Counted from the stretch's first letter, positions 51,166-61,825 are shown. The stretch is 64,000 nucleotides of DNA from Staphylococcus hsinchuensis (GCF_038789205.1 NZ_CP128355.1:1-64000); one strand, 5' to 3'. The notes: generated by a model from the sequence alone, not told the origin. Numbers and translations: made by a program.

Positions 51166-51277
51166 CGATGGAAGTGAGACAGAAATCGAATTTTCTAATT
51201 GAGATTTCATAGTCCTACTAGTTAACAAAGAAGCTGAGACAACTATTCTTGTCCCAGCCTCATCGCTTCTTTTTATA
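51166..51277 (-). terminator. Composite terminator-like element after the exporter genes
   Basis: On the minus strand an outer imperfect stem pairs GCGATGAGGCTGGGACA with TGTCTCACTTCCATCG and is followed by TTTTTTTAATTC. Inside are a second hairpin GCTGGGACAA-GAATAG-TTGTCTCAGC and the repeat-copy hairpin. It lies 58 bp past the exporter stop and could terminate that unit; it is far longer than a normal intrinsic terminator. Confidence 0.65.
51171..51219. repeat. Dispersed hairpin repeat, copy 2
   Basis: The plus strand reads GTGAGACAGAAATCG...GAGATTTCATAGTCCTA. It matches copy 1 (13090-13140, opposite strand) at most positions over about 45 nt. The inner stem GAAATC/GATTTC is kept in both copies while the loop and flanks vary, which suggests the fold is under selection. 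Confidence 0.75.
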
Positions 51278-51334
51278 AATATTTATGAATACTTTTTCTA
51301 AAAAGTCATTGTGTCATAATATCGTAAAAGTATA

Positions 51335-51793
51335 TTAGTTTGGGTAATAATCTTCCTTAGTAACTTGGTTGAAACCTAGCATTTTCGCAATTTGGTTTGA
51401 AATTAATAAACCTAAAGCGATTGAACTTGCAATTAACATACCTTCAATAAAAATTGGAGTAGCAGTTCCAAAATTGAGTTGGATTAACTTTTGTGTTGCG
51501 CGTGAAATAATACTACCTGGCACTAATGGTATTAAACCTGTTACTAAGAATGATATAACAGGCACCTTGAACTTACGCGCCAAGATTTGACTCACACAAC
51601 CAAGTGCTAAACTTCCAATGAATTTTGAATAAATACTGTCTATACCAAAATACGTTTCTACTAAGTACGAAGCCATATAACCACAACAACCAGCAAGACC
51701 TGAGTAAACGAATGTACGTTTAGGGCTGTTGTATATAAAGCTGAAAGCAAATGACGTTAAAAAACTTAATACAATATGTAAAAGTAATGTCAT
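51335..51793 (-). CDS. Threonine/serine exporter, small subunit (ThrE C-terminal half)
   Basis: A 152-aa membrane protein with four to five hydrophobic helices, matching the DUF3815/ThrE_2 half of ThrE-type exporters (AGCCGYMASYLVETYFGID, FLVTGLIPLVPGSI). It works with the larger DUF1212 protein encoded just upstream (15-bp gap). Substrate is inferred from the family. AGGAGG lies before ATG 51793. Confidence 0.85.
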   Translation of the reverse strand: MTLLLHIVLSFLTSFAFSFIYNSPKRTFVYSGLAGCCGYMASYLVETYFGIDSIYSKFIGSLALGCVSQILARKFKVPVISFLVTGLIPLVPGSIISRATQKLIQLNFGTATPIFIEGMLIASSIALGLLISNQIAKMLGFNQVTKEDYYPN

Positions 51794-51808
51794 TGCAACT
51801 AGCCTCCT

Positions 51809-52567
51809 CTATTTAAATAGTAATGATACAGCAAGTCCTGACCCGATAGCGAAACTGATCACGATTGCTTGTAATAATTTTGCTGTAAAAGTTAACATGT
51901 GACGACTGAATAAATCTTGTATCGCTGAAGTAATTAACACACCGGGTACGATTGGCATAATACCTGCAACTAGTACTGGAGTTAATTTCGAATCTGGGGT
52001 AAGCGCATGTCCTAATGTAACCAATACACCGATAGCAATGGCGCCTATAAAGTCAGGGATGAAGAGTACTAAAGTTTTCGTTTTTATTCCTTCTGCAATA
52101 GCGAAACCTGCCATTCCAGCGATTACTGCACTTGGCGTGTTTATCCATTCTCCACCTTGTAAATAAAGGAAACAAAATGAAATCAACCCGGCTAATAAGA
52201 CTTTATATATGAAACTATACATTGGGGTCTTTTCGTCAATTTTTTTCAATATTTTCTCCGCTTCGAACGTATCAATTTCTTGGTGGATGATTCTTTTTAC
52301 TACGAGATTAACTTCATATATTTTTCTTAAATCTGTTGTGTTCGCTTGAATACGTACAATCTTAGGTGCTCTACCTTCTTCTAATGAAACATTAATAATG
52401 TTACTTATAACATAAGCTTCGCAATGATAATAACCAAAATTTCTAGCCATCGAAAAGATCGTCTCTTCAACACGACTCGTTTCAGCGCCAGATTCTAGCA
52501 AAATTCGTCCTGCGAGTAATATTGTTTCAGTAATCTGCCTATATTCTTCCTCATCTATATGTTCCAT
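51809..52567 (-). CDS. Threonine/serine exporter, large subunit (ThrE N-terminal half)
   Basis: A 252-aa protein with a soluble N-terminal DUF1212 domain (about 1-120; LLESGAETSRVEETI is the family signature) and about five transmembrane helices with ALTPDSKLTPVLVAGIMPIV. I chose ATG 52567, seven bases after GAGGAG; the frame is open 29 codons further upstream but that stretch has no coding character. The ThrE function is split over two genes, the usual Firmicute form. Confidence 0.86.
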   Translation of the reverse strand: MEHIDEEEYRQITETILLAGRILLESGAETSRVEETIFSMARNFGYYHCEAYVISNIINVSLEEGRAPKIVRIQANTTDLRKIYEVNLVVKRIIHQEIDTFEAEKILKKIDEKTPMYSFIYKVLLAGLISFCFLYLQGGEWINTPSAVIAGMAGFAIAEGIKTKTLVLFIPDFIGAIAIGVLVTLGHALTPDSKLTPVLVAGIMPIVPGVLITSAIQDLFSRHMLTFTAKLLQAIVISFAIGSGLAVSLLFK

Positions 52568-52723
52568 TGAGACACTCCTCTTATAAAGATTCAGTTTATA
52601 AATAATGCAATATAATACTTTCATTGCATGTATGAATTTATTGTTTTTCCACATTTATTTATTGATGGTTAAATAAATATTGCTCTATAATCCGTTTTTG
52701 TCTAGTCCACCTCCGATAAAAAA

Positions 52724-52746
52724 ACACCGCTATATTATAGCGATGT
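52724..52746 (-). terminator. Orphan terminator
   Basis: A perfect-to-one-mismatch stem ACACCGCTATA/TATAGCGATGT is followed by TTTTTTTATC on the minus strand. It lies 130 bp beyond the dehydrogenase terminator, with no annotated gene ending just before it. Confidence 0.8.
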
Positions 52747-52874
52747 ATTTATTAAAAAAATTCAACAGAAATAAATATCTTATTTCTATTAATACAAATA
52801 TAATATTAAAATATTTGCATTAAAAATATACCATAAATTAATTTTTTTGACTAGATAAATTAATGCATAAAAAA

Positions 52875-52894
52875 AGAAGGGTGCTACCCCTTCT
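52875..52894 (-). terminator. Aldehyde dehydrogenase terminator
   Basis: A GC-rich 7-bp stem AGAAGGGG/CCCTTCT with a short loop is followed by TTTTTTTATGC on the minus strand, directly after the stop at 52901. Confidence 0.88.
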
Positions 52895-52900
52895 CTTTTA

Positions 52901-54328
52901 TTATTTGTAATAACCAGCGATTGATTTGATTTCTAAGAATTCCTCGATTCCGTAATCGCCCCATTCACGACCTAGACCAGATTGTTTATAACCACCGAAT
53001 GGTAAGTCTGGTTTACGTCCTGCTTCGTTAATTTCTACTGTTCCAGCTTCGATAGAACGTGCAACTTTATGCAATGTTTCTTTATCTTTACCGAATACAT
53101 AACCTGCTAGTCCATATTTAGTATCGTTAGCAATCTTAATAGCTTCATCCACATCATTGTATGTGATGATAGACATTACTGGACCAAATATTTCTTCTTG
53201 AGCAATAGTCATGCTATTTTCAACGTTATTAAAGATTGTTGGGCGAGCGAAATAACCTTTATCTAATCCTTCAGGTTTACCAGGGCCACCGAAGAATAAT
53301 TCGGCACCTTCTTCTACACCTTTATCAATATATGATTGAACTTGGTCATATTGTTTTTTACTAATAATAGGACCAACTTCTGTGCCTTCTTCACGAGGGT
53401 CTCCAACTTTAACTTTACTAAATTGTTCTTTAACTGCTGTTAAGAAATCTTGTTTCATGCTTTCAGGTACTAATGTTCTCGTACCTGCTGTACAAACTTG
53501 CCCCGTATTGTTTACAACTTTACTTGTAGCTGCTTTTGCTGCTTCTTCAACATCTGCATCATCTAAAATAACATAAGGTGATTTACCACCTAATTCAAGT
53601 GATACTTTTTTGAAATCTTCAGCAGCTTTTTGCATGATTTTTGATCCTGTAGGGCCTGAACCAGTGAATGACATCATTCTAACTTTAGGATGTTCACTTA
53701 ATGGATTTCCTACTCCAGCGCCGTCACCATTTACTAGGTTAAACACACCTTTAGGTACGCCTACTTTGTCAAAGATTTCAGCTAAAATAATAGCTGCAAA
53801 TGGTGTTTCTTCTGAAGGTTTTAATACTACTGGACTACCTGCTGCAAATGCAGCTGCTAGTTTTAATGAAGTTTGGTTCGTAGGGAAGTTCCAAGGCGTA
53901 ACAAGTCCTGCTACACCGATTGCTTCTTTAACTACTAAATCGTCTCCACGTCTTTCTTCAAATTCCATGTCATTTAAAGCATCTCTTGCAGCTGTGAAAT
54001 GATTTAAGCCCATTTGATAGTGGACATTTTCAGAAACTGACAATGGTGCACCTAACTCATCTGTAATTGCTTCTATAATATCTTGCTTTCTATTCTCATA
54101 TTCTTTAACAATCTTATCTAGTAAATCTTGTCTTTCTTTGACACTTGTATTTCTAAACTCTACATAAACTCTATCTGCAGCTTCTACAGCTTTATTTACA
54201 TCGTCTTCGTTACCTTTAGCAATTGTGCCTGCCACTTCTTCGGTAGCTGGGTTGATAACATCTAAAGTTTCTCCACTAGCGCTTTCTACCCATTCACCAT
54301 CAATATATTGTTTAGTGAAATTTCTCAT
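52901..54328 (-). CDS. NAD(P)-dependent aldehyde dehydrogenase
   Basis: A 475-aa aldehyde dehydrogenase family protein. The catalytic Cys is in [16 protein letters not shown], the catalytic Glu in [12 protein letters not shown] and the cofactor fold signature in [13 protein letters not shown]. Length is normal. The substrate cannot be set from sequence; S. aureus calls the syntenic gene aldA. It is monocistronic, with AAAAGGAG before ATG 54328. The HxlR-type regulator upstream is a candidate controller. Confidence 0.93.
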   Translation of the reverse strand: MRNFTKQYIDGEWVESASGETLDVINPATEEVAGTIAKGNEDDVNKAVEAADRVYVEFRNTSVKERQDLLDKIVKEYENRKQDIIEAITDELGAPLSVSENVHYQMGLNHFTAARDALNDMEFEERRGDDLVVKEAIGVAGLVTPWNFPTNQTSLKLAAAFAAGSPVVLKPSEETPFAAIILAEIFDKVGVPKGVFNLVNGDGAGVGNPLSEHPKVRMMSFTGSGPTGSKIMQKAAEDFKKVSLELGGKSPYVILDDADVEEAAKAATSKVVNNTGQVCTAGTRTLVPESMKQDFLTAVKEQFSKVKVGDPREEGTEVGPIISKKQYDQVQSYIDKGVEEGAELFFGGPGKPEGLDKGYFARPTIFNNVENSMTIAQEEIFGPVMSIITYNDVDEAIKIANDTKYGLAGYVFGKDKETLHKVARSIEAGTVEINEAGRKPDLPFGGYKQSGLGREWGDYGIEEFLEIKSIAGYYK

Positions 54329-54513
54329 CGTACATTCACTCCTTTTGTCTATATCGTTACTTTTATTCTAACCTATCAATTTTATATTTAAACTTTTCTG
54401 CTCATGCAAACATTGTGAATCCCTTTACATGACTGTATTTGCAGTGTTTCAACATATAGTTAATGAAAAAAATCCATCTCATCTATGAGCTGAATATTAA
54501 GTTCCAATACAAA

Positions 54514-54556
54514 AGAGGCAGACCATAACAAAGTACTAATATGGCCTACCTTACAA
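54514..54556 (-). terminator. Possible terminator after the HxlR gene
   Basis: On the minus strand AGGTAGGCCATA pairs with TATGGTCTGCCT through an 18-nt loop with mismatches, followed by CTTTTGTATTGG. It lies 14 bp after the stop; the T run is short. Confidence 0.5.
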
Positions 54557-54569
54557 TAAAACAATATAT

Positions 54570-54893
54570 TTAGTTTTCTTCCAAATCCAAATGATCGTGT
54601 GCCCAGTCTTCAATTGGAACGAGCGCCTCAGCTAATGCATAACCTTTGTCAGTTAATTGATACGAAATGTTCAATGGACTTTTAGAAATAATCTTCTTTT
54701 CAACGAGTCCCCATTCACTAAGTTCAGTCAACTTGAGACTAAGTGCACGTGGCGTTATTGTTTTTAAATCACGTTTCATATCTGAAAAATGCGCAGATCT
54801 TTCTGTACATCTAGATAAATAATTTATGATAAGACCGTTCCAACTTCTCCCTAAAATTTTAAAGGTCTTTTCTAGATAAGGGCAAACCTCCAT
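54570..54893 (-). CDS. HxlR family transcriptional regulator
   Basis: A 107-aa winged-helix regulator. HxlR motifs are CPYLEKTFKILGRSWNGLI at the N-terminus and SDMKRDLKTITPRALSLKL in the recognition region. Cys residues at position 4 and in RCTER could be redox-sensing, since several HxlR proteins respond to electrophiles or aldehydes. I chose ATG 54893 with GAGGTGATT upstream; a GTG three codons earlier overlaps it. A 20-bp perfect palindrome at 54921-54940 is the likely operator. Its neighbour is an aldehyde dehydrogenase. Confidence 0.9.
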   Translation of the reverse strand: MEVCPYLEKTFKILGRSWNGLIINYLSRCTERSAHFSDMKRDLKTITPRALSLKLTELSEWGLVEKKIISKSPLNISYQLTDKGYALAEALVPIEDWAHDHLDLEEN

Positions 54894-54920
54894 GGTAATC
54901 ACCTCATATCACTATAATCT

Positions 54921-54940
54921 TTAAGATACATGTATCTTAA
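54921..54940. promoter_or_regulatory. Perfect palindrome upstream of the HxlR gene
   Basis: TTAAGATACATGTATCTTAA is a perfect 20-bp palindrome 28 bp before the HxlR start. On the minus strand it runs from a possible -35 (TTAAGA) toward TATAGT 18 nt downstream, so a bound dimer would block transcription. Autoregulation by the HxlR protein is inferred. Confidence 0.7.
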
Positions 54941-54968
54941 CTAGAGTATACTTATTATACCATAGATT

Positions 54969-56228
54969 TTAAATTTCTTCTGTCCAAATATCTGCGCCTA
55001 ATCCATTTAATGTGTCAACAATATTTGCATAGCCTCTATGGATATATTTAACGTTATGAATCGTCGTTACGCCTTCAGCTAGTAATCCAGCGACAATTAA
55101 GCATGCACCAGCACGTAAGTCACTTGCATACACATCAGTACCTGTTAGTGTAGAAGGTTTAACTGTTGCAGTGCCTTGATCAGCCTCAATATTTGCACCC
55201 ATATTTTTTAATTCATCCACGTGTTTGAAACGTGCAGGATAGATTGTATCTGTTACAAATGAAACACCATCTGCTTTGAATAATAATGGTGTAATCGGTT
55301 GTTGTAAGTCTGTAGCAAAGCCAGGATAAACTAGCGTTTTGATGTCAACACTGTTGAACGCATCACTTTTATTTATTACAGCATAGTCTTCTCCGACTTC
55401 TAAATCTACACCGAGTTCTTTTAGTTTAACGATTAGTGATTCTACGTGCGTAGGTATAATATTATTGATTCGCATTTGTTCGCCACTTGCTGCAGCAATA
55501 CACATATAAGTTCCTACTTCTATACGATCAGGAATAACTTGGTGTCTAGAACCATGTAAACGATCAACGCCATTAATCTTAATTGTTGATGTTCCTGCAC
55601 CTTTAATATCGGCACCTAAACTAGATAAGAAGTTAGCAACGTCTACCACTTCAGGTTCTTTTGCTGCATTTTCTAATTTAGTTTGTCCTTCAGCGCGAAC
55701 TGCAGCTAACATGATGTTAATCGTTGCACCAACACTTACAATATCTAAATAAATATTAGCGCCTGTTAACTTTTCTGCTTCAATTTTCATTGAAGAGTCA
55801 CTTGATTCATCAATTGTGGCACCCAATGCTTTGAAACCTTTGATATGTTGATCAATTGGTCTTGGTCCTAATTGACAGCCACCTGGAAGGCCAATCACAC
55901 ATTTCTTAAATCGACCTAACAATGCGCCCATCATATAATAAGATGCACGCAATGATTCTACTTTATTATTAGGCAATGAAGTATTTTCAATTTGAGTTGG
56001 ATCCACATTAAGCGTTGTTCCATCTAAATCAGTTTTAATATTCAAATCACCTAATAGACTTACTAAAGTTTCTACATCTGAAATTTGTGGTAACCCATCA
56101 ATAGTCACTTGTTCTTCTGCTAAAATTGTTGCTGGAATAATTGCTACTGCACTATTCTTTGCCCCATGGATATCCACATTACCGTTAAGTGTTTGACCAC
56201 CTCTAATTTTAATCACTTCTTGAACCAT
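54969..56228 (-). CDS. murZ: UDP-GlcNAc enolpyruvyl transferase MurZ (second MurA)
   Basis: A 419-aa paralog of MurA carrying out the same first committed step of peptidoglycan synthesis. The active-site Cys is C118 in [15 protein letters not shown]. Its place next to fbaA and near rho/pyrG matches S. aureus murZ (murA2). AAGGAG precedes ATG 56228, with a rather long spacing. It is transcribed separately from fbaA, which has a terminator. Confidence 0.96.
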   Translation of the reverse strand: MVQEVIKIRGGQTLNGNVDIHGAKNSAVAIIPATILAEEQVTIDGLPQISDVETLVSLLGDLNIKTDLDGTTLNVDPTQIENTSLPNNKVESLRASYYMMGALLGRFKKCVIGLPGGCQLGPRPIDQHIKGFKALGATIDESSDSSMKIEAEKLTGANIYLDIVSVGATINIMLAAVRAEGQTKLENAAKEPEVVDVANFLSSLGADIKGAGTSTIKINGVDRLHGSRHQVIPDRIEVGTYMCIAAASGEQMRINNIIPTHVESLIVKLKELGVDLEVGEDYAVINKSDAFNSVDIKTLVYPGFATDLQQPITPLLFKADGVSFVTDTIYPARFKHVDELKNMGANIEADQGTATVKPSTLTGTDVYASDLRAGACLIVAGLLAEGVTTIHNVKYIHRGYANIVDTLNGLGADIWTEEI

Positions 56229-56624
56229 TCGTTTTGTTCTCCTTTACCTATCATTCGATTTTCTATTTTATAATACGTATGAATTATAAATTATATCGAT
56301 TCGCTTTGTAAAACATATGGTATTTTGTTTTGTAACGATCAATATAAAGCTTTATGTAAATTGATATATTTATCTACTTACTTTTTCCCAATGGAGCATA
56401 AATTAAATCATAAATTTATGTTTTTTCATACAACATTTATGTAATACATCAGAGTTTAAAAATTTAAATAGTGATTAGTATAAAATATTGAAATTTATAA
56501 AATAAACCATCCACTAATGTATAAATTTTGTAAGTATAATTTTGAATAAAGACTACCTATAAAATAAAAAACCGATGTCATCTTTATATAATAGATAACA
56601 TCGGTTTGATTTAAAGTTTGAAAT
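56229..56624. other. fbaA-murZ intergenic region
   Basis: A 396-bp very AT-rich gap. It holds the fbaA terminator (56569-56607) and the murZ promoter region. An AT-only hairpin CATAAATT/AATTTATG followed by T6 on the plus strand is at 56398-56426, with no plus-strand gene before it. I see no gene. Confidence 0.5.
56569..56607 (-). terminator. fbaA terminator
   Basis: A stem AAACCGATGT/ACATCGGTTT extended by further pairs (CATCT/AGAT) is followed by TTTTTATTTT on the minus strand, 18 bp past the fbaA stop. Confidence 0.9.
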
Positions 56625-57485
56625 TTATTTTGCTTGGTTTGAAGTACCAAATTCTTTAATTTTTCCAATAACTGTTGCTTTAATCGCTTCACGTGCAGGA
56701 CCTAAATATTTACGAGGATCGTACATATCTTGATCTTTATTTAATGTTTCACGTACTGCTTTTGCTGAAGCAATTTGATTTTCAGTGTTTACGTTAATTT
56801 TAGCTGTACCGTATGGAATAGCTCTTTGAATATCTTTCGTTGGGATACCAGTTCCACCATGTAATACAAGTGGTAAACCAGTTGATGCACCAATTTCTTC
56901 CATTTCTTTAAATCCTAATTTAGGTTCGCCTTTATATGGTCCATGTACTGAACCTAATGCAGGTGCTAATGTATCGATTCCTGTTCTTTCAACAAGTTCT
57001 TGACATTCTTTTGGATCAGCGTAAATTACACCATCTGCAACGACGTCATCTTCTTGTCCACCAACTGTACCTAATTCAGCCTCAACTGAAACACCGTTTG
57101 CATGTGCATATTCTACCACTTTTGAAGTGATTTCAATATTGTCTTCAAATGGTTCATGAGAAGCATCAATCATAACTGAAGTGAATCCAGCGTCGATTGC
57201 TTCTTTACATTTTTCGAAACTAGAACCATGGTCTAAGTGGATTGCAACTGGAATAGTGATTTCTTTATCATGCATTAATCCTTCAACCATTTTAACAACT
57301 GTGTAGAAACCACCCATGTAACGAGCAGCACCTTCTGATACACCTAAGATAACTGGCGCATTTTCTTCTTGTGAAGCTTCTAAAATTGCTTGTGTAAATT
57401 CTAGGTTATTTAAGTTATATTGACCAACTGCATAACCGTTTTCTTTTGCATCTATTAACATTTCTTTCATTGAAACTAAAGGCAT
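56625..57485 (-). CDS. fbaA: Class II fructose-bisphosphate aldolase
   Basis: A 286-aa zinc-dependent aldolase of glycolysis and gluconeogenesis. Metal-site residues are in [23 protein letters not shown] and [11 protein letters not shown] chose ATG 57485 ([10 protein letters not shown]), seven bases after AAGGAGG; ten codons upstream are open but contain that site. The promoter -10 TATAAT is at 57530-57535, and a cre-like site lies at 57571-57587. It is divergent from the DUF2529 gene. Confidence 0.97.
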   Translation of the reverse strand: MPLVSMKEMLIDAKENGYAVGQYNLNNLEFTQAILEASQEENAPVILGVSEGAARYMGGFYTVVKMVEGLMHDKEITIPVAIHLDHGSSFEKCKEAIDAGFTSVMIDASHEPFEDNIEITSKVVEYAHANGVSVEAELGTVGGQEDDVVADGVIYADPKECQELVERTGIDTLAPALGSVHGPYKGEPKLGFKEMEEIGASTGLPLVLHGGTGIPTKDIQRAIPYGTAKINVNTENQIASAKAVRETLNKDQDMYDPRKYLGPAREAIKATVIGKIKEFGTSNQAK

Positions 57486-57570
57486 GAAAGTTCCTCCTTG
57501 GTGCATTATGCACATAATTTTACAAAATCATTATACCAAATTAATAAACTTTTTGCATTATTCAGTATCT

Positions 57571-57587
57571 TTGAAAGCGTTTTTAAT
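57571..57587 (-). promoter_or_regulatory. Candidate cre (CcpA) site between fbaA and the DUF2529 gene
   Basis: The sequence TTGAAAGCGTTTTTAAT matches the cre consensus WTGNAARCGNWWWCA except for one position near its end. It lies upstream of the fbaA -10 at 57530-57535, where CcpA could act on either divergent gene. Confidence 0.45.
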
Positions 57588-57685
57588 TTTACTGTTGTCT
57601 TTATCTTTATTTCAGAAACATGCATAATATTGCAATCGACACGTACGTTTTTTACAATAGATAAATGTAGGAATGGAGGTAAACG

Positions 57686-58207
57686 ATGTCGAAAATATTA
57701 ACTACTCAATTAACCGGTATTTTTAACCGTATAGAAGATCAAAGTATAGATGTTCAAATGGCGAGTCAATGTCTGATTCAGGCTATCGGCGGTGAAGGTC
57801 ATGTTTATATTAAAGGTTATGACGATTTAAAGTTTTATGAATCTTATATACTCAACAGCAAAGAACAACTAAAATCTAGTAAAGCACTTGAAACATTATC
57901 TGATTTCCACCAATTAGACACGACTGATCGTGTATTATTATTTGCACCATTTTACACTGAGCAGGTAGAAGAAGATGTTAATGCTTTAATTAAAGAAGAC
58001 ACTGATTTTGTTCTCATATGTAATAAACCTAAAAATATTGAATTTCCGGATCACTTATTCCACTTCGTCAACTTAAGTTCACCAAGACCTATCGTATTTA
58101 CAGAAGATTACGATAAAGTAGTGGAACCACACCCTATCGCTTTTCATTATATTTATTACGAAATCTACACACAAATGGTAGAGATGATTCGAGATTTAGA
58201 TTTGTAA
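57686..58207 (+). CDS. DUF2529 family protein (YwjG-like)
   Basis: A 173-aa soluble protein of the DUF2529/YwjG family. The fold looks like a sugar-isomerase-type alpha/beta domain (GEGHVYIKGYDDL, DRVLLFAPFYTEQVEEDVN, FVLICNKP). No function is established to my knowledge. It lies between pyrG and fbaA as in B. subtilis, where ywjG has the same neighbours. GGAGG precedes ATG 57686. Confidence 0.8.
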   Translation: MSKILTTQLTGIFNRIEDQSIDVQMASQCLIQAIGGEGHVYIKGYDDLKFYESYILNSKEQLKSSKALETLSDFHQLDTTDRVLLFAPFYTEQVEEDVNALIKEDTDFVLICNKPKNIEFPDHLFHFVNLSSPRPIVFTEDYDKVVEPHPIAFHYIYYEIYTQMVEMIRDLDL

Positions 58208-58252
58208 TACACGTGTATATTGAACTAACCTCTTATTTATTTTGAAAAACAA

Positions 58253-58294
58253 AAAACGATGATTTCTACATTTCTCAGTAGAAATCATCGTTTT
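58253..58294. terminator. Bidirectional terminator between the DUF2529 gene and pyrG
   Basis: A perfect 17-bp stem AAAACGATGATTTCTAC/GTAGAAATCATCGTTTT with an 8-nt loop lies between convergent genes, with T tracts suited to both strands. Confidence 0.93.
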
Positions 58295-58335
58295 TATTAT
58301 AAGCTAGTATTTCAAATCTAATTAATTCAAAATAA

Positions 58336-59970
<1,635 letters not shown>

Positions 59971-60164
59971 TTAAACTATTACTATAATCATGATTGGAAT
60001 TTCTTTTAAACTGAAAATTAACATTTACTCTAAAACCCAAACGCTTTTACAAACGCATTTTGAATAATGAAATGCATATCGAAAAAATTGACGCTAGGTG
60101 CTTTTCAATAATTTATAAAATACATACATATTTACCAATGTTTTTTGTTATAAAATAAAAAAAT

Positions 60165-60196
60165 CGCTCCCTCTCACATCATAGTAAGGGGGAGCG
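60165..60196 (-). terminator. pyrG leader attenuator
   Basis: On the minus strand CGCTCCCCCTTAC... pairs with GAGAGGGAGCG and is followed by TTTTTTTATTTT. The C-rich 5' arm is complementary to extra G residues at the 5' end of the transcript. This is the terminator arm of the pyrG attenuation mechanism known from B. subtilis. Confidence 0.88.
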
Positions 60197-60233
60197 TATA
60201 TGTTTTATACACGTCGTCCTAATTAAAGGAGCC

Positions 60234-60269
60234 CGAATAAAATTCTATCACTTTCACAAGAAAAGTCAA
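60234..60269 (-). promoter_or_regulatory. pyrG: pyrG promoter with GGGCTCC start
   Basis: On the minus strand TTGACT (60264-60269), a 16-nt spacer and TAGAAT (60242-60247) are followed 7 nt later by the likely start GGGCTCC (60234 downward). B. subtilis pyrG transcripts also start GGGCU; stalling at the C position when CTP is low causes G addition. Confidence 0.85.
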
Positions 60270-60295
60270 TTAAATGATTATATTTATTTTATGAT

Positions 60296-60856
60296 TTATT
60301 CTTGCTTAGAATCTTCTTCTTCCTCTTCATAATCATCTTCTTCAAGATCGTCTTCGTCCTCTTCGTCATCTTCATCGATAACGATATCTGATTCATCAAT
60401 TTCCTCTTCGACTTGATCCACTTTGTTTTCTTCTGGATCTTCCGGGTCATTTAAAGTTTCTTGGTCTTCTGTAACTTTAGGTATATCATCATCTTCATCA
60501 TTATCATCTTCACCAAGTAACTTTAAGTTCTTATCTTCCTCGTCTTCGTCATCAAGAATATCAAACTTCTGAATTGTTGGTGCAATCTTCTCTTCAATAT
60601 CGTCAACTGAATACCAGTCGCGTAATCCCCAAATATTCTCACCAACGTTTAAGAAACGACCATCTGTATTTAAGTCCGTATAGAACTGTACGATACGATC
60701 TTCAATTTCATCATCATTATAATGTCCAATAGCTTTAAACTCATCAATAATATCATATAAATTCATTGTATCGCCTTTTTCATGCAACAAAGTATAGGCC
60801 ATATCAATAAAAGATTTTTCATCAACCATTTCTTTTGTATAATCTTGAATTTTCAT
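60296..60856 (-). CDS. rpoE: RNA polymerase delta subunit
   Basis: A 186-aa Gram-positive RNA polymerase subunit that speeds recycling and affects promoter selectivity. The folded N-terminal domain (1-about 90) has [19 protein letters not shown] and [16 protein letters not shown]. The remaining half is an extremely acidic, disordered Asp/Glu tail. I chose ATG 60856 ([10 protein letters not shown]) with AAAGGAAG upstream; nine codons further are open but overlap that site. It lies upstream of pyrG, the usual order. Confidence 0.96.
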   Translation of the reverse strand: MKIQDYTKEMVDEKSFIDMAYTLLHEKGDTMNLYDIIDEFKAIGHYNDDEIEDRIVQFYTDLNTDGRFLNVGENIWGLRDWYSVDDIEEKIAPTIQKFDILDDEDEEDKNLKLLGEDDNDEDDDIPKVTEDQETLNDPEDPEENKVDQVEEEIDESDIVIDEDDEEDEDDLEEDDYEEEEEDSKQE

Positions 60857-60964
60857 ATCAACTATTCTTCCTTTCAATGGCATTTATCCCATTCAGATCT
60901 TTTATCTTAAGTCATCATAACAAATCTAAATTATAAATGACAATGTGCAATTTATCAATGTCAA

Positions 60965-61825
60965 TTAATAATTTATATATTTTTCAAAAACGACAAAGTC
61001 ATCGGCAGCATCGATTTCTACGAAGTTACTATTCATACATAACGGTTTTAATTCATTATTTTCACCGTATAATGTAATTGAAAGTTTATTAACGTCTTTA
61101 AAGTGCTTTCTAACATAAGTCGAAAGTTGTCTTAAAGCGCTCTCAGCAATCCCTTTGTTTCGCTGGTCTTTATTTACTTCTACTTTTGAAATATTCATGC
61201 GTTGTTCATGTTGTTCTACAGCGATAAAACCAACTTTTTCATTATCTTTAATCAAATCTATAATATAAATATCATAAGGTGTTGCTTCCTCATTGGGCAT
61301 AAGCTTTAATGACGATACATATTTAGAATCTAAATCTAAGTAGTAAAGTCTTTCTTTACCTAATGGCCCCTCTTCCTTGGTTGCCGTATGCATAAAACCT
61401 GCGCGTTCATAAACGTTCCATGCACCAGTATTTTCAGCGTCTACGACAAGATAAAGGTGGTTAAAATCTGGGAACAAAGCTTGAACATATTGAGGTAAAT
61501 ACATCATCATCTTTGTTCCATACCCATGACCTTGGTATTTTTCATTTACAGATAAAGAACGCACATACACGACATGATTAGGCGTTTCATAACCTTCATG
61601 TTGATAATGTTTATGTAGTACAAAGAAACCTACAACTTCCCCTTGGTCGTTTAAGGCAACATTTGGAATTCTATTTTCATCATTTAATGCATCATCTAGT
61701 ACATCTTTTGGCAACGAAGAGTAAATCTGTTGACGTTCATTAAGTTTAAATCCCAATAACGCTTCTTTAAAATTTTCCTCATATGGTTGAACTGTTATAT
61801 CTTCGAATTGTTTTTTTATCAACAT
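60965..61825 (-). CDS. GNAT family N-acetyltransferase (tandem)
   Basis: A 286-aa protein with two GNAT-like halves. The first (about 10-165) has the acetyl-CoA motif VRSLSVNEKYQGHGYGTKMM and VYERAGFMHT. The second (about 175-285) has ISKVEVNKDQRNKGIAESAL but a weaker end. The substrate is unknown. ATG 61825 follows AGGGGATT; the TTG two codons upstream is unlikely. It sits next to rpoE on the same strand with a gap of about 110 bp. Confidence 0.85.
   Translation of the reverse strand: MLIKKQFEDITVQPYEENFKEALLGFKLNERQQIYSSLPKDVLDDALNDENRIPNVALNDQGEVVGFFVLHKHYQHEGYETPNHVVYVRSLSVNEKYQGHGYGTKMMMYLPQYVQALFPDFNHLYLVVDAENTGAWNVYERAGFMHTATKEEGPLGKERLYYLDLDSKYVSSLKLMPNEEATPYDIYIIDLIKDNEKVGFIAVEQHEQRMNISKVEVNKDQRNKGIAESALRQLSTYVRKHFKDVNKLSITLYGENNELKPLCMNSNFVEIDAADDFVVFEKYINY

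Larger units (their letters stand above)
50876..51334. other. Intergenic region between the exporter genes and rho
   Basis: A 459-bp gap. It contains the rho promoter (50941-50969), the composite hairpin element that includes the second copy of the dispersed repeat (51166-51277), and AT-rich filler between them. No gene was seen on either strand. Confidence 0.6.
52568..52900. other. Intergenic region between aldehyde dehydrogenase and exporter genes
   Basis: A 333-bp gap containing the dehydrogenase terminator (52875-52894), a second minus-strand terminator (52724-52746) and between them a perfect 8-bp hairpin AGAAATAA/TTATTTCT (52767-52787). No protein gene is evident. The exporter promoter should lie in 52568-52720. 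Confidence 0.5.

Noticed and set aside
56495..56692. 65-codon minus-strand frame overlapping the fbaA end
   Set aside because: It overlaps fbaA on the same strand in another frame and spans the fbaA terminator; no ribosome site.
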